64,000 bases of DNA, from positions 40,457-104,456 of the forward strand of contig NZ_CAKRNY010000008.1 of assembly GCF_934371575.1 (NCBI RefSeq), given 5' to 3'. The position numbers and the translations under genes are program-made. The notes under the pieces were generated by a model, which saw only the letters and a program-made list of their open reading frames with translations, was not told the DNA's origin and made no database searches. This stretch comes from an uncultured Blautia sp. (GTDB lineage: Bacteria > Bacillota > Clostridia > Lachnospirales > Lachnospiraceae). This document shows positions 46,332 to 55,103 of this stretch, piece after piece (positions within the stretch are counted from its first letter, which is position 1; each line of letters opens with the position of its first letter).

Positions 46332-47873
46332 TCATGCCAAAGAGCCTTCCGCATTCTGCTCCAAAAGCTTCCTGCATTCTTTTTGCAGCTCTTTCTCCTG
46401 TTTCTGATAAAGCAGAAGATCACAATGCCTGAAATAAGAATCACAGCCATGATCAGATATAAATGTACTGGTTTTCTCATCTGCTGTCAACTCGGTCTCA
46501 AACAACAGCAGCTCCTGTCCTTTTCCAAAACACTTTTCCATAAAAGCAAATGCATTATTCAGCATTATATCTGTTTTTTTCAACTGTTCCGTTCTCTTTG
46601 CACAAAGCTGTGCAAACATCGCGCAAATCCGATTAAAACCATCTTCCGCATCCGTGATATGTTCTTCTTTCAGTGCAAGAAAATATGTTTCCAGAATCCG
46701 AATCTGTTCTTCTTCCTCAGCCCCTTCGCTGCCAGTCAGAAGCTCCGCATTCAGCTTTACCTCAAATGCTTTTCTTCTGTTTGAAATAAATTTCTTTATC
46801 TCCTCTATACTGCTTTTTTCCTGCAAAAAAATCTTCAGCTGCCTAAGATTTTCATGAAGCTTTTCCGTCTTTTTATCACACTTTTTAAAAACATCTGCCT
46901 GATTTTCCACAGCTCCCAGAACCAGTTCTGTAATAATAAACCGCTCCTCAAAGGATGCCTTTTTTGCCATCTCACAGCTGAGTTCATATTGCTTCTGAAG
47001 TACTTTTCCCTCAAGGATATCCATTATCTGATAATCGGTCTTATATTTTTCATATAACCTGTAATAGGAAGCGAAATCCCGTGCAATTTCCTCTTTCTGG
47101 AGAAATTCACCGATTAACTCTTCACTGATTTCCACCTGAAGCTCCTCGTAACTTTTCAGGATTTCTGAAAGGTCTTCCCATCCTCTTGCAGTCACAAAAA
47201 ACTTTCCATCCACTGTATTTTCCACTACATAAAAGTTCTCTTTTTTCATGGAAAGATAAGATATGACAACTCCGTGAATGTTTCTCATTCTGGCATATTC
47301 CAGCCATACCTCTGGCTCTGCCTGTATGGAAATTTTGCGCACACGATCCAGGGTAACAATATCAAATTCCCTGACAGATTTATTGTACTCCGATGGATTT
47401 CCGGCAGCTACAATGATCCAGCCCTCAGGCACCTTATGCGTTCCGAAGGTTTTGTTCTGCAAAAACTGCAGCATAGCAGGAGCAAGGGTTTCCGACACAC
47501 AGTTGATTTCATCAATAAACAGAATTCCTTCTTTTTTTCCTGTTCGTTCTATACAGTCATATACGGAAGCTATAATTTCGCTCATGGTGTATTCTGTTAT
47601 ATTCATCTGAATGCCGCCATAATTTCTGGAAACAATTTGAGGCAGCCCAACTGCACTTTGTCTGGTATGATGGGTAATCGTATAAGCTACAAGCCCTACT
47701 TTGCATTCCGCTGCAACCTGCTCCATAACTGCAGTTTTACCAATTCCCGGCGGTCCCATCAGAAGAATGGGGCGCTGCCGCACCAGAGGATAAGTGTAAT
47801 TTCCATTCTCATCTTTTTTCAGATACGCTGCAAGAGTATGGATGATCTCGCTTTTTGCTTCTTTTATATTCAT
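46332..47873 (-). CDS. MoxR-type AAA ATPase
   Basis: A 513-residue protein. The N-terminal half is a MoxR-like AAA domain: Walker A GPPGIGKTAV, Walker B GILFIDEINCV, sensor IIVAAGNPSEYNKSV and arginine-finger region FDIVTLDRVRKI. The C-terminal half (from about 260) is helical, Glu/Lys-rich and unrecognised. MoxR ATPases act as chaperones with a VWA partner, which here is the upstream gene 47892-49208, 18 bp away. Function of this system is unknown. Confidence 0.9.
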   Translation of the reverse strand: MNIKEAKSEIIHTLAAYLKKDENGNYTYPLVRQRPILLMGPPGIGKTAVMEQVAAECKVGLVAYTITHHTRQSAVGLPQIVSRNYGGIQMNITEYTMSEIIASVYDCIERTGKKEGILFIDEINCVSETLAPAMLQFLQNKTFGTHKVPEGWIIVAAGNPSEYNKSVREFDIVTLDRVRKISIQAEPEVWLEYARMRNIHGVVISYLSMKKENFYVVENTVDGKFFVTARGWEDLSEILKSYEELQVEISEELIGEFLQKEEIARDFASYYRLYEKYKTDYQIMDILEGKVLQKQYELSCEMAKKASFEERFIITELVLGAVENQADVFKKCDKKTEKLHENLRQLKIFLQEKSSIEEIKKFISNRRKAFEVKLNAELLTGSEGAEEEEQIRILETYFLALKEEHITDAEDGFNRICAMFAQLCAKRTEQLKKTDIMLNNAFAFMEKCFGKGQELLLFETELTADEKTSTFISDHGCDSYFRHCDLLLYQKQEKELQKECRKLLEQNAEGSLA

Positions 47874-47891
47874 TTTTTCATCCTTTCCCTG

Positions 47892-49208
47892 CTATGCTTC
47901 TCCAATAACCAGCTTATAAGCCCATCCCGGAACCAGTCTCATATTTTCTGATTTTTTTTCAAATACAAAGGCAGTCTCATAATCCGGCTTCTCCCCTGGA
48001 TAAATCCCGTCTCCATCTGTAAAATAGATCAGCGCTTTCAAATTACACAGCTCCTTTTTTTCCTTTTCTTTTCTGATAAATTCAAAAACAGGTCTGAAAT
48101 CAGTGCCCCCTCGTCCCTGTATCTTTATTTCCTGCATACAGTTTTTCCATTCTTCCTCTGAATGGACCACGTGGTACCACTGAATACAACAATCACATTG
48201 TACAATATACACCTTCATCTTCTTAAAAAAATTCTCTCTGGTACTGAGAATCTGATAAGTTTCTCCAAGAAATCTCTGTACCAGCTCTTTTGAGCAGGAA
48301 CCGGAAGTGTCGATGGCGATCACAAGCTCCTCCAGCCGGTTCACTTCCTTATATTCCAATGGCTCTATAAGCGGCAGATTTCCATACTGTTCCATTCCCA
48401 GATTATAAAAAATATAATCAAAGCTCTCCTCATCCAGCAGGAGTTCTTCACGTGAAAACGCAAATCTTCTGAGAAATCTCCGATAATCATATCTGCTTTT
48501 GTATAGTGCTTCCAGCTCCTCTTCCCTGCTCCCTGCCACAGCTCCGATTCGGTGTCTCTGTCGTTCTTTTCCTAAAGTCGTATAGGTAAGAAGTCTTTCC
48601 CAACGGCTTCTTTTTTCTTCTCTTTTTTCAGGATTTTTATCCCATAATGAATGATCATCAAAAGAAAAAAGTTCCTTTATTTTTTCTCTTTCGAAGGGAA
48701 TTTTATCCTCTAGCAGCATCTGATACACTACTTCTGCTGAAGGAGTTTTACCCTTAAAAAAGTCCAGAATCTGCTTTCGTTCTTTTTGTTTTCCATAAGA
48801 AATCTGCCATAAATCATGTGAAATATTCGCCTCGATAAGCAATTCCACAGCCAGATCACTTGCCAGCTTCCACATGGATTTTTCCTTCTTTTCCCCATAA
48901 AAGGGATGAAGATAAAGACAGTGAAACAGCATATGAAGATATCCTCTTTTCAGTCTGTTTGGCTCTTCTGACCAGATGCGAAGCAGATACAGTGACTGAG
49001 CCTTTATACAGACTCCATCAGTTCCAATCCCATGGATTCCATCAGCTTCTGTCTCAGGATAAAGTGCTGCCGCACTTTGAGAAAAAAAAGGAAATCTTGC
49101 ACATATTTCGTTCCTGCAGGTGTATAAAATCTTCAAGCCCATATCCTGATACAGCTTGTCTTTTTCTTTCGTATTTTCCATATCTGAAAAATTCATCCCC
49201 AATTTCAA
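47892..49208 (-). CDS. VWA-like/DUF2201 metallopeptidase-like protein
   Basis: A 438-residue protein of the COG3864 type. The C-terminal VWA-like domain keeps the MIDAS start LVIAIDTSGSC. The N-terminal domain carries YLHMLFHCLYLHPF followed by WKLASDLAVELLIE. Where metallopeptidase relatives have HExxH, the motif here reads HMLFH, so Glu is replaced. The start is a TTG (49208) overlapping the upstream stop (TTGA); an ATG four codons later is possible. It likely works with the MoxR ATPase downstream. Confidence 0.85.
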   Translation of the reverse strand: MKLGMNFSDMENTKEKDKLYQDMGLKILYTCRNEICARFPFFSQSAAALYPETEADGIHGIGTDGVCIKAQSLYLLRIWSEEPNRLKRGYLHMLFHCLYLHPFYGEKKEKSMWKLASDLAVELLIEANISHDLWQISYGKQKERKQILDFFKGKTPSAEVVYQMLLEDKIPFEREKIKELFSFDDHSLWDKNPEKREEKRSRWERLLTYTTLGKERQRHRIGAVAGSREEELEALYKSRYDYRRFLRRFAFSREELLLDEESFDYIFYNLGMEQYGNLPLIEPLEYKEVNRLEELVIAIDTSGSCSKELVQRFLGETYQILSTRENFFKKMKVYIVQCDCCIQWYHVVHSEEEWKNCMQEIKIQGRGGTDFRPVFEFIRKEKEKKELCNLKALIYFTDGDGIYPGEKPDYETAFVFEKKSENMRLVPGWAYKLVIGEA

Positions 49209-49546
49209 AGATTGAAATTTTTTTCTTTATATCCGTATTTTCTGTCCTTTAATTGCATCAGCCACACCAGGCTTTCCAGGCGCCGCTCTTTCCTTGCCAT
49301 GGAAATAAACAAATCCAATTCCTCTGCACCAAACCAGCCCTCTGATTCAAGCTGCTCCATTTTCAACAGATTTTCCTCACAGATCAGAGTTTCCATAGCC
49401 GGTCGGATTCTTCGCCTCAGATACTGACCGTAAGCAAGTTTCTCCTCTTCCTTACCCTTTTCTTCTGAAAAAAAGCCTTCTAGGGCACAGGCAAGCTTTC
49501 GTCTCTCCTGCCCGGTTGTCTGAAATATCTCATATAAAGTGTCCAT
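49205..49546 (-). CDS. Small helical protein of the MoxR/VWA operon
   Basis: A 113-residue, charged, all-helical-looking protein with no known motif (KLACALEGFFSEEK, YGQYLRRRIRPAMETL, LDLFISMARKERRLESLVWL). I do not recognise it. It is the first gene of the operon with the VWA-like and MoxR proteins and overlaps the former by 4 bases, so it is probably a subunit or regulator of that complex. Divergent to pfk. Confidence 0.75.
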   Translation of the reverse strand: MDTLYEIFQTTGQERRKLACALEGFFSEEKGKEEEKLAYGQYLRRRIRPAMETLICEENLLKMEQLESEGWFGAEELDLFISMARKERRLESLVWLMQLKDRKYGYKEKNFNL

Positions 49547-49618
49547 TCTTTTGTCATTTCACTCCCTGTCTCTTATTATAATCCATCATGGACTTTCTCA
49601 CAATCGTATTTTTCGGAT

Positions 49619-49647
49619 TTGCCACAACCGCCCTCTCCTGTTATAAT
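49619..49647 (+). promoter_or_regulatory. pfk promoter
   Basis: TTGCCA (49619-49624), a 17-bp spacer and a perfect TATAAT (49642-49647). A CAGGAGGG ribosome binding site follows before ATG 49690. Confidence 0.85.
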
Positions 49648-49689
49648 GGGTAATATGACATATAAAAACAACAGGAGGGTTTTACTGAA

Positions 49690-50919
49690 ATGGCAAAAAA
49701 GAATTTAATCGTCGGACAGTCCGGCGGACCTACTGCTGTTATCAACAGCAGCCTTTACGGCGTAGTATCTGAGGGCATCCGACAGGAAGAGATCGGACAT
49801 GTTTACGGTATGATAAACGGCATCGAAGGCTTTCTGAAGGGTACTGTATTAGACTTTGAAGAAACTCTTCCGGGGGAAAAGCTGGAATATCTCACCTATA
49901 CTCCAGGTGCTTACCTTGGTTCCTGCCGCTATAAGCTTCCGGAATCTCTGGAAGATCCTGTATACCCGGAACTTTTCCGTAAATTCGAAGAAATGAATAT
50001 TGGCTGGTTTTTCTACATTGGCGGCAATGATTCTATGGATACTGTAAGCAAGCTTTCCCGGTATGCCGCAAAAATCGGCAGTGATATCCGCATTATCGGC
50101 GAACCCAAAACCATTGACAATGATCTTGTCCACACAGATCACACCCCAGGCTTCGGAAGTGCTGCCAGATATGTTGCCTCCACAGTCCGTGAAATCACCC
50201 TAGATGCCAGCGTTTATGAAAAAAAATCCGTGACCATCGTAGAGATTATGGGACGGCATGCCGGATGGCTCACTGCAGCAAGCGCACTTGCCCGTAAATA
50301 TACAGGCGACAATCCTCTGCTTATTTACCTTCCGGAAACAGCTTTCCACACAGAGGAATTCCTGAATAAAGTAAATGCCTGCTTTGAGAAAAACTGCAAC
50401 GTTGTTGTCTGTGTTTCGGAAGGAATCCATGATGAAAAAGGAACCTTTATCTGCGAATACGATAATTCTGTAGGTACAGACACCTTTGGTCATAAAATGC
50501 TTGCCGGCTGCGGCAAATATCTGGAGAATCTGGTTCGAAGCCGTCTGGGCGTAAAAGCCCGCTCCATTGAGCTGAATGTAAGTCAGCGCTGCAGTGCTTC
50601 CATGCTTTCCGACACAGACCGTCAGGAAGCCATTACAGCCGGCATATTCGGCGTTCAGGCTGCTCTGAATGGCGAAACAGGAAAAATGGTATCCTTTATC
50701 CGTCAGGAAACTTCTGAAAATGTTTATCAGATGAAATGCGGACTTGAAGATGTAAATGAGATTTGTAATGAAGAAAAAACCGTTCCTCTTTCCTGGATCA
50801 GCAAGGACGGTTCTGATGTGACAGAAGACTTTATCCGCTACGCCCACCCGCTTATTCAGGGAAATGTAGAGCTTCCTATGGGCGAAGACGGACTACCAGT
50901 CTGCGTATACAGAAAATAA
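49690..50919 (+). CDS. 6-phosphofructokinase, probably pyrophosphate-dependent
   Basis: A 409-residue PFK. Active-site motifs: GQSGGPTAVIN (N-terminal phosphate loop), IGGNDSMDTV, PKTIDNDL with the catalytic Asp, and MGRHAGW. Two positions separate PPi- from ATP-using enzymes: Asp after GGN/GGD and Lys in PKTIDND (ATP enzymes have PGTIDND). Both are in the pyrophosphate form here. The first Asp of GGDDS is Asn (GGNDS), a variant seen in clostridial paralogues. It catalyses the reversible step fructose-6-phosphate to fructose-1,6-bisphosphate. Own promoter; followed by a hairpin-rich stretch. Confidence 0.9.
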   Translation: MAKKNLIVGQSGGPTAVINSSLYGVVSEGIRQEEIGHVYGMINGIEGFLKGTVLDFEETLPGEKLEYLTYTPGAYLGSCRYKLPESLEDPVYPELFRKFEEMNIGWFFYIGGNDSMDTVSKLSRYAAKIGSDIRIIGEPKTIDNDLVHTDHTPGFGSAARYVASTVREITLDASVYEKKSVTIVEIMGRHAGWLTAASALARKYTGDNPLLIYLPETAFHTEEFLNKVNACFEKNCNVVVCVSEGIHDEKGTFICEYDNSVGTDTFGHKMLAGCGKYLENLVRSRLGVKARSIELNVSQRCSASMLSDTDRQEAITAGIFGVQAALNGETGKMVSFIRQETSENVYQMKCGLEDVNEICNEEKTVPLSWISKDGSDVTEDFIRYAHPLIQGNVELPMGEDGLPVCVYRK

Positions 50920-50940
50920 TACTCTGGCATAGCTTTTGGT

Positions 50941-51006
50941 AAAGCGGACATTCGCAATCCGCTTTGCTACTTGCTCATGAACGCAGTCGCTTCGCGACCT
51001 GCGTTC
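50941..51006. repeat. Hairpin cluster downstream of pfk
   Basis: AAAGCGGA (50941-50948) pairs with TCCGCTTT (50958-50965). GAACGCAG (50979-50986) pairs with CTGCGTTC (50999-51006), enclosing a TCGC/GCGA stem with a 3-base loop. Neither has a T-run. They precede the actual terminator. The layout recalls the element before proS, though the sequences differ. Confidence 0.6.
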
Positions 51007-51007
51007 A

Positions 51008-51077
51008 AAAACCCCTTTCTCCATAATCCCCGGCATCCGGACACAGGATACCAAAGATCATGGAAAAGGGGTTTTCG
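51008..51077. terminator. Terminator between pfk and the NCS2 permease gene
   Basis: AAAACCCCTTT and AAAGGGGTTTT-type arms with CCAT/ATGG pairing enclose a long loop. The + strand continues CGTTTTC and the minus strand has a T-run too, so it may serve both convergent genes. Confidence 0.7.
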
Positions 51078-51096
51078 TTTTCAATAATCAGCTGTT

Positions 51097-52479
51097 TTAT
51101 TCATTTTTGAAGCTTCTATGATCAGCCTCGAGTTTTTCCTGAATCTCACTGTCAAGGATTTTCTCCTCTTTTTGCTCCTCCCTTGACTTGGGAAGGATCA
51201 GATTCAGACAGACAGCAATAAGAGTTGCCAGGACAACCGGTGATTTTCCGAAAATAGTGGTCACCCATGTCGGAAGTGTAGCAAGTGCGGCATTTGCCTG
51301 CGAAACACCAACGCCAAGCGCTGCTGCCAGTCCTACAATAGAAGAATTACGGTAATCCATCTCCGCTGATGCTACCAGCTTCATACCGGTCATGGCAATG
51401 GACGCAAAGACGGAAACGGTAGCGCCGCCCAGTACGCACTGCGGAATTGTAGTCAGAAGTGCAGAAAATTTCGGCACAAATCCGGCAATTCCAAGGAATG
51501 CTGCTGCCAGCCCAAGAACCCAGCGGTTAATAACTTTAGTGGTTGTAACAATACCAACATTCTGACTGTATGTAGCAGTCGGAAGACCACCAAACATCGC
51601 ACCCACAATGTTCATAATACCGTAAGCAACGATACCGCCCTGAAGCTCAGAATCCTTAGGTGTACGATTCATCGCTCCGATCGTTGTGGCTGAGTAATCA
51701 CCAATTGCCTGGATAGAATTGATTGCAAAAAGAAGACCGATGGCCACACATGCAGAAATTTCAAAATGCACGCCAAAATGCAATGGCTGCGGCACCTGGA
51801 ATACACTTGCCTTTCCCACACTGGAAAGATTCACCATTCCAAATGGAATGGACACAATATATCCTGCCACCATACCAATGAGAATAGAGGAAAGCTTCCA
51901 GATTCCTTTTCCAAAATGATTCAGTGCAGTTACAACTGCAAGAGTAAAAAATGCAACCAGCCAGTTCTGCCAGGAGCCATAATCCGGATTGGAAACTCCG
52001 CCAGCCATATAATTAATTGCTGTCGGATACAAGGAAAGTCCAATGGTAAATACAACCGTTCCGGTAATCAATGGCGGGAAAAATACCCTGATCTTTTTTA
52101 CCATAATTCCCATTACAATTGCCACGATGCCACCTACAACCTGTGCTCCCAGAATTGTGTCGATTCCGTACCCGTCTGCAATTGCCTGCATGCTGGGCAC
52201 ATAGGCGAAGCTGACACCCATAATGACAGGAAGTCCTGAACCAATCCGATACTTTTTCCCTATTGGGAAAAGCTGAATCAAGGTAGACAGCGCGGCAACT
52301 ACAAGAGCTGCCTGAATGAGAATAACCTGGTCCTTATTCTCAAGACCTGCTGCACCTGCCACAATAATGGCAGGGGTGACACATCCCACGATCATTGCAA
52401 CTACATGCTGCAATGCAAGAGGAAGCGCTTCCTGTATACGCGGAATACCATCAGTTTCAAAAATACTGCCTCTCTTCAT
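51097..52479 (-). CDS. Xanthine/uracil (NCS2) permease
   Basis: A 460-residue transporter with about 12-14 membrane segments. NCS2 features: ALPLALQHVVAMIVGC near the start, GSGLPVIMGVSFAYVP, INSIQAIGDYSATT with the substrate-binding acidic residue in TM8, and GGLPTATYSQNVGIV. The Q/N pattern resembles xanthine/uric acid carriers (PbuX/UacT) more than UraA. The leader is short and shows no purine riboswitch. Confidence 0.9.
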   Translation of the reverse strand: MKRGSIFETDGIPRIQEALPLALQHVVAMIVGCVTPAIIVAGAAGLENKDQVILIQAALVVAALSTLIQLFPIGKKYRIGSGLPVIMGVSFAYVPSMQAIADGYGIDTILGAQVVGGIVAIVMGIMVKKIRVFFPPLITGTVVFTIGLSLYPTAINYMAGGVSNPDYGSWQNWLVAFFTLAVVTALNHFGKGIWKLSSILIGMVAGYIVSIPFGMVNLSSVGKASVFQVPQPLHFGVHFEISACVAIGLLFAINSIQAIGDYSATTIGAMNRTPKDSELQGGIVAYGIMNIVGAMFGGLPTATYSQNVGIVTTTKVINRWVLGLAAAFLGIAGFVPKFSALLTTIPQCVLGGATVSVFASIAMTGMKLVASAEMDYRNSSIVGLAAALGVGVSQANAALATLPTWVTTIFGKSPVVLATLIAVCLNLILPKSREEQKEEKILDSEIQEKLEADHRSFKNE

Positions 52480-52509
52480 AATGTTTTCCTGCTTTCTTTT
52501 GTTTTTTAT

Positions 52510-52538
52510 AGTATATCAAATAAGGTATGCAAAAACAA
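52510..52538 (-). promoter_or_regulatory. NCS2 permease promoter
   Basis: TTGTTT (52533-52538), a 17-bp spacer and TATACT (52510-52515) on the minus strand. About 30 bases lie between it and the start codon. Confidence 0.7.
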
Positions 52539-52618
52539 TTAGATAGCCTTAAAAAGTTTGGATGCAATGTTTACAAAATATTCTCTCCCTTTTTGTGGAT
52601 ATTTATTATACACATTTA

Positions 52619-54298
52619 TTATGTCAGTAATTCAAAGGTATGATACAGATCCAGCCTTCCAAATCCCCAATCTCTATTTGGATAAGTAATTCTTTCTTCT
52701 CTTTTTGCCCCTCGTGTAATGTAATTTTTCACACTGGAACCAGTGAAATACGGCTGATTTCCACGTATTACAGCCCACTCAAACAAAAGCGCTGCCGCTC
52801 CAGCTATCTGTGCTGCTGCAAGACTGGTCCCTGAAGCAAAGCCATAAAGCCCGTTTAACTGGGGAACCTGTACCTGAACACCTGGTGCAGCAACCTGTGG
52901 CACCACATTTCCATCCGGCATAAAGCCTCTGCTTGCCTGCACATACAAACTGTTATCACGATACTGATAGGAAGTCACTGTAATACTTTCCAGGGAGTCA
53001 CCAGGCGCTGTTACCGTATTATAGGGGGATGGCTCCAAAAAGTAGGTTTCCTCTGAAATCAGCCCCTGTACAGGCAGCCACATATGAAAGCCGGCGTTCT
53101 GCCCCTCACGTCCACGCATAAAAATCCTCCAGATTCCGGCAGCAGGCTGAATAAACCGAAAGTATACCAGCGTGTATCCGGTCTGTCTCTCAATGGAAAC
53201 ATAATTCACTTCTATTTTAGTTTCCACAAAAACAAAGGATAATTCCTGTGTCACATCCCCAAGAGATGCACTGATATCCAAAATTTCCCCTGTTGGCGAC
53301 TGCAGGGAAAGATGATAGATTTCCGGCGGTTCACCCCAGAATTCCATAGTAAAGCCTGGCTCCTTATTTCCCACACGAAGCTCTGCTCCTGCCTGATTCT
53401 CCCGGTCAGTAAGACGGCCTGCATAATGATGTCTTGCTGACCCTTCATTTCCAGCCGCAATTGACACGGATATCAAAGAAAACTGAGACACATAATCTAC
53501 ATATAGACTCAGAGGATTTTTCCCAATATGAGCCCCCTGACTGCTGCCAATTCCAAGGCATACGGAAAGAGGCATTTTTCTGTCATTTGCAATCCTTACG
53601 GCAAAATCCATCCCCATCATAATATCATTTTCCTGAAAAAGCTCAGCCTCAGATGGAAAAAGATAAAATTCCCGGAGATATTTTTTTGCCTGCTTCACTT
53701 TCACTACGATCAGCATGGCATCAGGTGCTGCCCCGGAAAAATCATCTTCCGGAGAATAATTTCCGGCTGCAATGGCGGCCATTCTTGTTCCGTGACCATT
53801 TTCATCTGTGGAGGGCACGATTTCCAGAGGATTTTCAGATGCCAGGGCACGGTCAATATCACGTTTCCAGAACACACGGCCATATGGTACCTTTTCATTT
53901 TCACCATCCAGCGTCTGGTCCCAGATGCAAAGGATCTTACTGCCCATTTCGTTCTGAAAAAGAGGATTCCGGTAATCTATTCCGGAATCTATGATTGCAA
54001 TTGCAGTTCCCTTTCCCTTCAGCTGCAGATAAGGATGCTCCTGCAGTCTGGTGATTCCTGACGCGCTAAGGCTTCCCAGATCCATATAGGTATAGCATTT
54101 GGGAATAAAGCTGTAGGAATACGTATTGATATTCATTTTCCCGATTTCCTGCAAAGGCGCATAAACCACTCCGTAAATAGAATTTATCTTCTGAAAACGA
54201 AGGCCTGGGACATCGCCCAGGTCTTCCTGAAAATCACCCATATATTTTACAATAAAATCAGCATACATCTCATTTTGTGCCGGTCTTTCATTCTCCAT
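52619..54298 (-). CDS. S8 subtilisin-like protease, CspB-like
   Basis: A 559-residue serine protease with a complete catalytic triad: Asp104 in IIDSGID, His169 in ENGHGTRMA and Ser in FASGTSLAA near residue 495. An insertion of about 130 residues with beta-rich sequence (about 320-440) corresponds to the jelly-roll domain of the Csp family that activates the cortex hydrolase SleC in clostridial germination. There is no signal peptide. Lachnospiraceae often carry several such genes, so a germination role is likely but not proven. Confidence 0.88.
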   Translation of the reverse strand: MENERPAQNEMYADFIVKYMGDFQEDLGDVPGLRFQKINSIYGVVYAPLQEIGKMNINTYSYSFIPKCYTYMDLGSLSASGITRLQEHPYLQLKGKGTAIAIIDSGIDYRNPLFQNEMGSKILCIWDQTLDGENEKVPYGRVFWKRDIDRALASENPLEIVPSTDENGHGTRMAAIAAGNYSPEDDFSGAAPDAMLIVVKVKQAKKYLREFYLFPSEAELFQENDIMMGMDFAVRIANDRKMPLSVCLGIGSSQGAHIGKNPLSLYVDYVSQFSLISVSIAAGNEGSARHHYAGRLTDRENQAGAELRVGNKEPGFTMEFWGEPPEIYHLSLQSPTGEILDISASLGDVTQELSFVFVETKIEVNYVSIERQTGYTLVYFRFIQPAAGIWRIFMRGREGQNAGFHMWLPVQGLISEETYFLEPSPYNTVTAPGDSLESITVTSYQYRDNSLYVQASRGFMPDGNVVPQVAAPGVQVQVPQLNGLYGFASGTSLAAAQIAGAAALLFEWAVIRGNQPYFTGSSVKNYITRGAKREERITYPNRDWGFGRLDLYHTFELLT

Positions 54299-54347
54299 AG
54301 CTGCCTCTTATCCCTTTTTCATTTAAGAGTATGCACAATTTATTATT

Positions 54348-55103
54348 TTATGCTTTTTTCCTTGCAAAAACCACCATCAGCACAATTCCCGCAGCAAAGG
54401 TAAACAGCGAAATAAACTGAGATGTAGAAAACACACCTACATTTCCTCTTGCAAGATCTCCACGGAAAAATTCCAGTACAAATCTTCCCGCACTGTAAAA
54501 AATCAGATATGATGCAGCTGTCTCTCCATCCCACTTCTGTTTTTTCAAAATAAAAAGCAACAATCCGTAGTGAATAAAGTCCAGAATACTGGAGTAAATC
54601 TGAGTAGGTATCAATGCCACTCCATTAGGCGCAAATACAGAGGTGTGAAAAGTAATAGAAAAAGCACTCTCTGTTTCTTTTCCATAGCAGCATCCTGCCA
54701 GCAGACATCCAATCCTTCCAAAACCCTGGGCAAGTGCCACAGACGGCATAAGGGTATCAAAAAACTTTAGAAAAGACAGCTTTTCCACCTTACAATACAC
54801 GTAAGCAGTAAAAATTCCACCAATAATTCCGCCAAATACCACAAATCCATCCGTCAGAGTATCTCTCAGAAATCCCGGATCCTCAACAATGCTTTTCCAT
54901 TCTGTAATCCAGTACAGAATCTTTGCCCCCAGGAATCCTCCGACAACGCACCATACTACCAGATAAAAAACATGTTCATAGGGCAGTTTTCGCTTTTTTG
55001 CCCTGTATTCCCCTGTAAAATATGCTGCCAGAATTCCAATGGCAATCATCAGACCATAGCCATATATGGTAAATGGACCAATCTTCAGAAGTTCATTTTT
55101 CAT
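54348..55103 (-). CDS. lgt: Prolipoprotein diacylglyceryl transferase
   Basis: A 251-residue membrane enzyme that attaches diacylglycerol to the lipobox Cys of prolipoproteins, such as the one encoded at 855-2555. Motifs: YGLMIAIGILAAY, the essential His equivalent in the YEHVFYLV region, QGFGRIGCLLAGCCYG (Lgt signature) and YLIFYSAGRFVLEFFRGD. Its start overlaps the upstream arginase-fold gene by 11 bases. Confidence 0.95.
   Translation of the reverse strand: MKNELLKIGPFTIYGYGLMIAIGILAAYFTGEYRAKKRKLPYEHVFYLVVWCVVGGFLGAKILYWITEWKSIVEDPGFLRDTLTDGFVVFGGIIGGIFTAYVYCKVEKLSFLKFFDTLMPSVALAQGFGRIGCLLAGCCYGKETESAFSITFHTSVFAPNGVALIPTQIYSSILDFIHYGLLLFILKKQKWDGETAASYLIFYSAGRFVLEFFRGDLARGNVGVFSTSQFISLFTFAAGIVLMVVFARKKA

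Noticed and set aside
46283-46480. 65-residue reading frame with one hydrophobic segment overlapping the 3' end of the MoxR gene
   Set aside because: It lies inside the MoxR coding sequence in another frame, has no clear ribosome binding site, and the MoxR frame is coherent there.
52480-52618. Purine riboswitch before the NCS2 permease
   Set aside because: The predicted promoter leaves a leader of only about 30 bases, too short for an aptamer.
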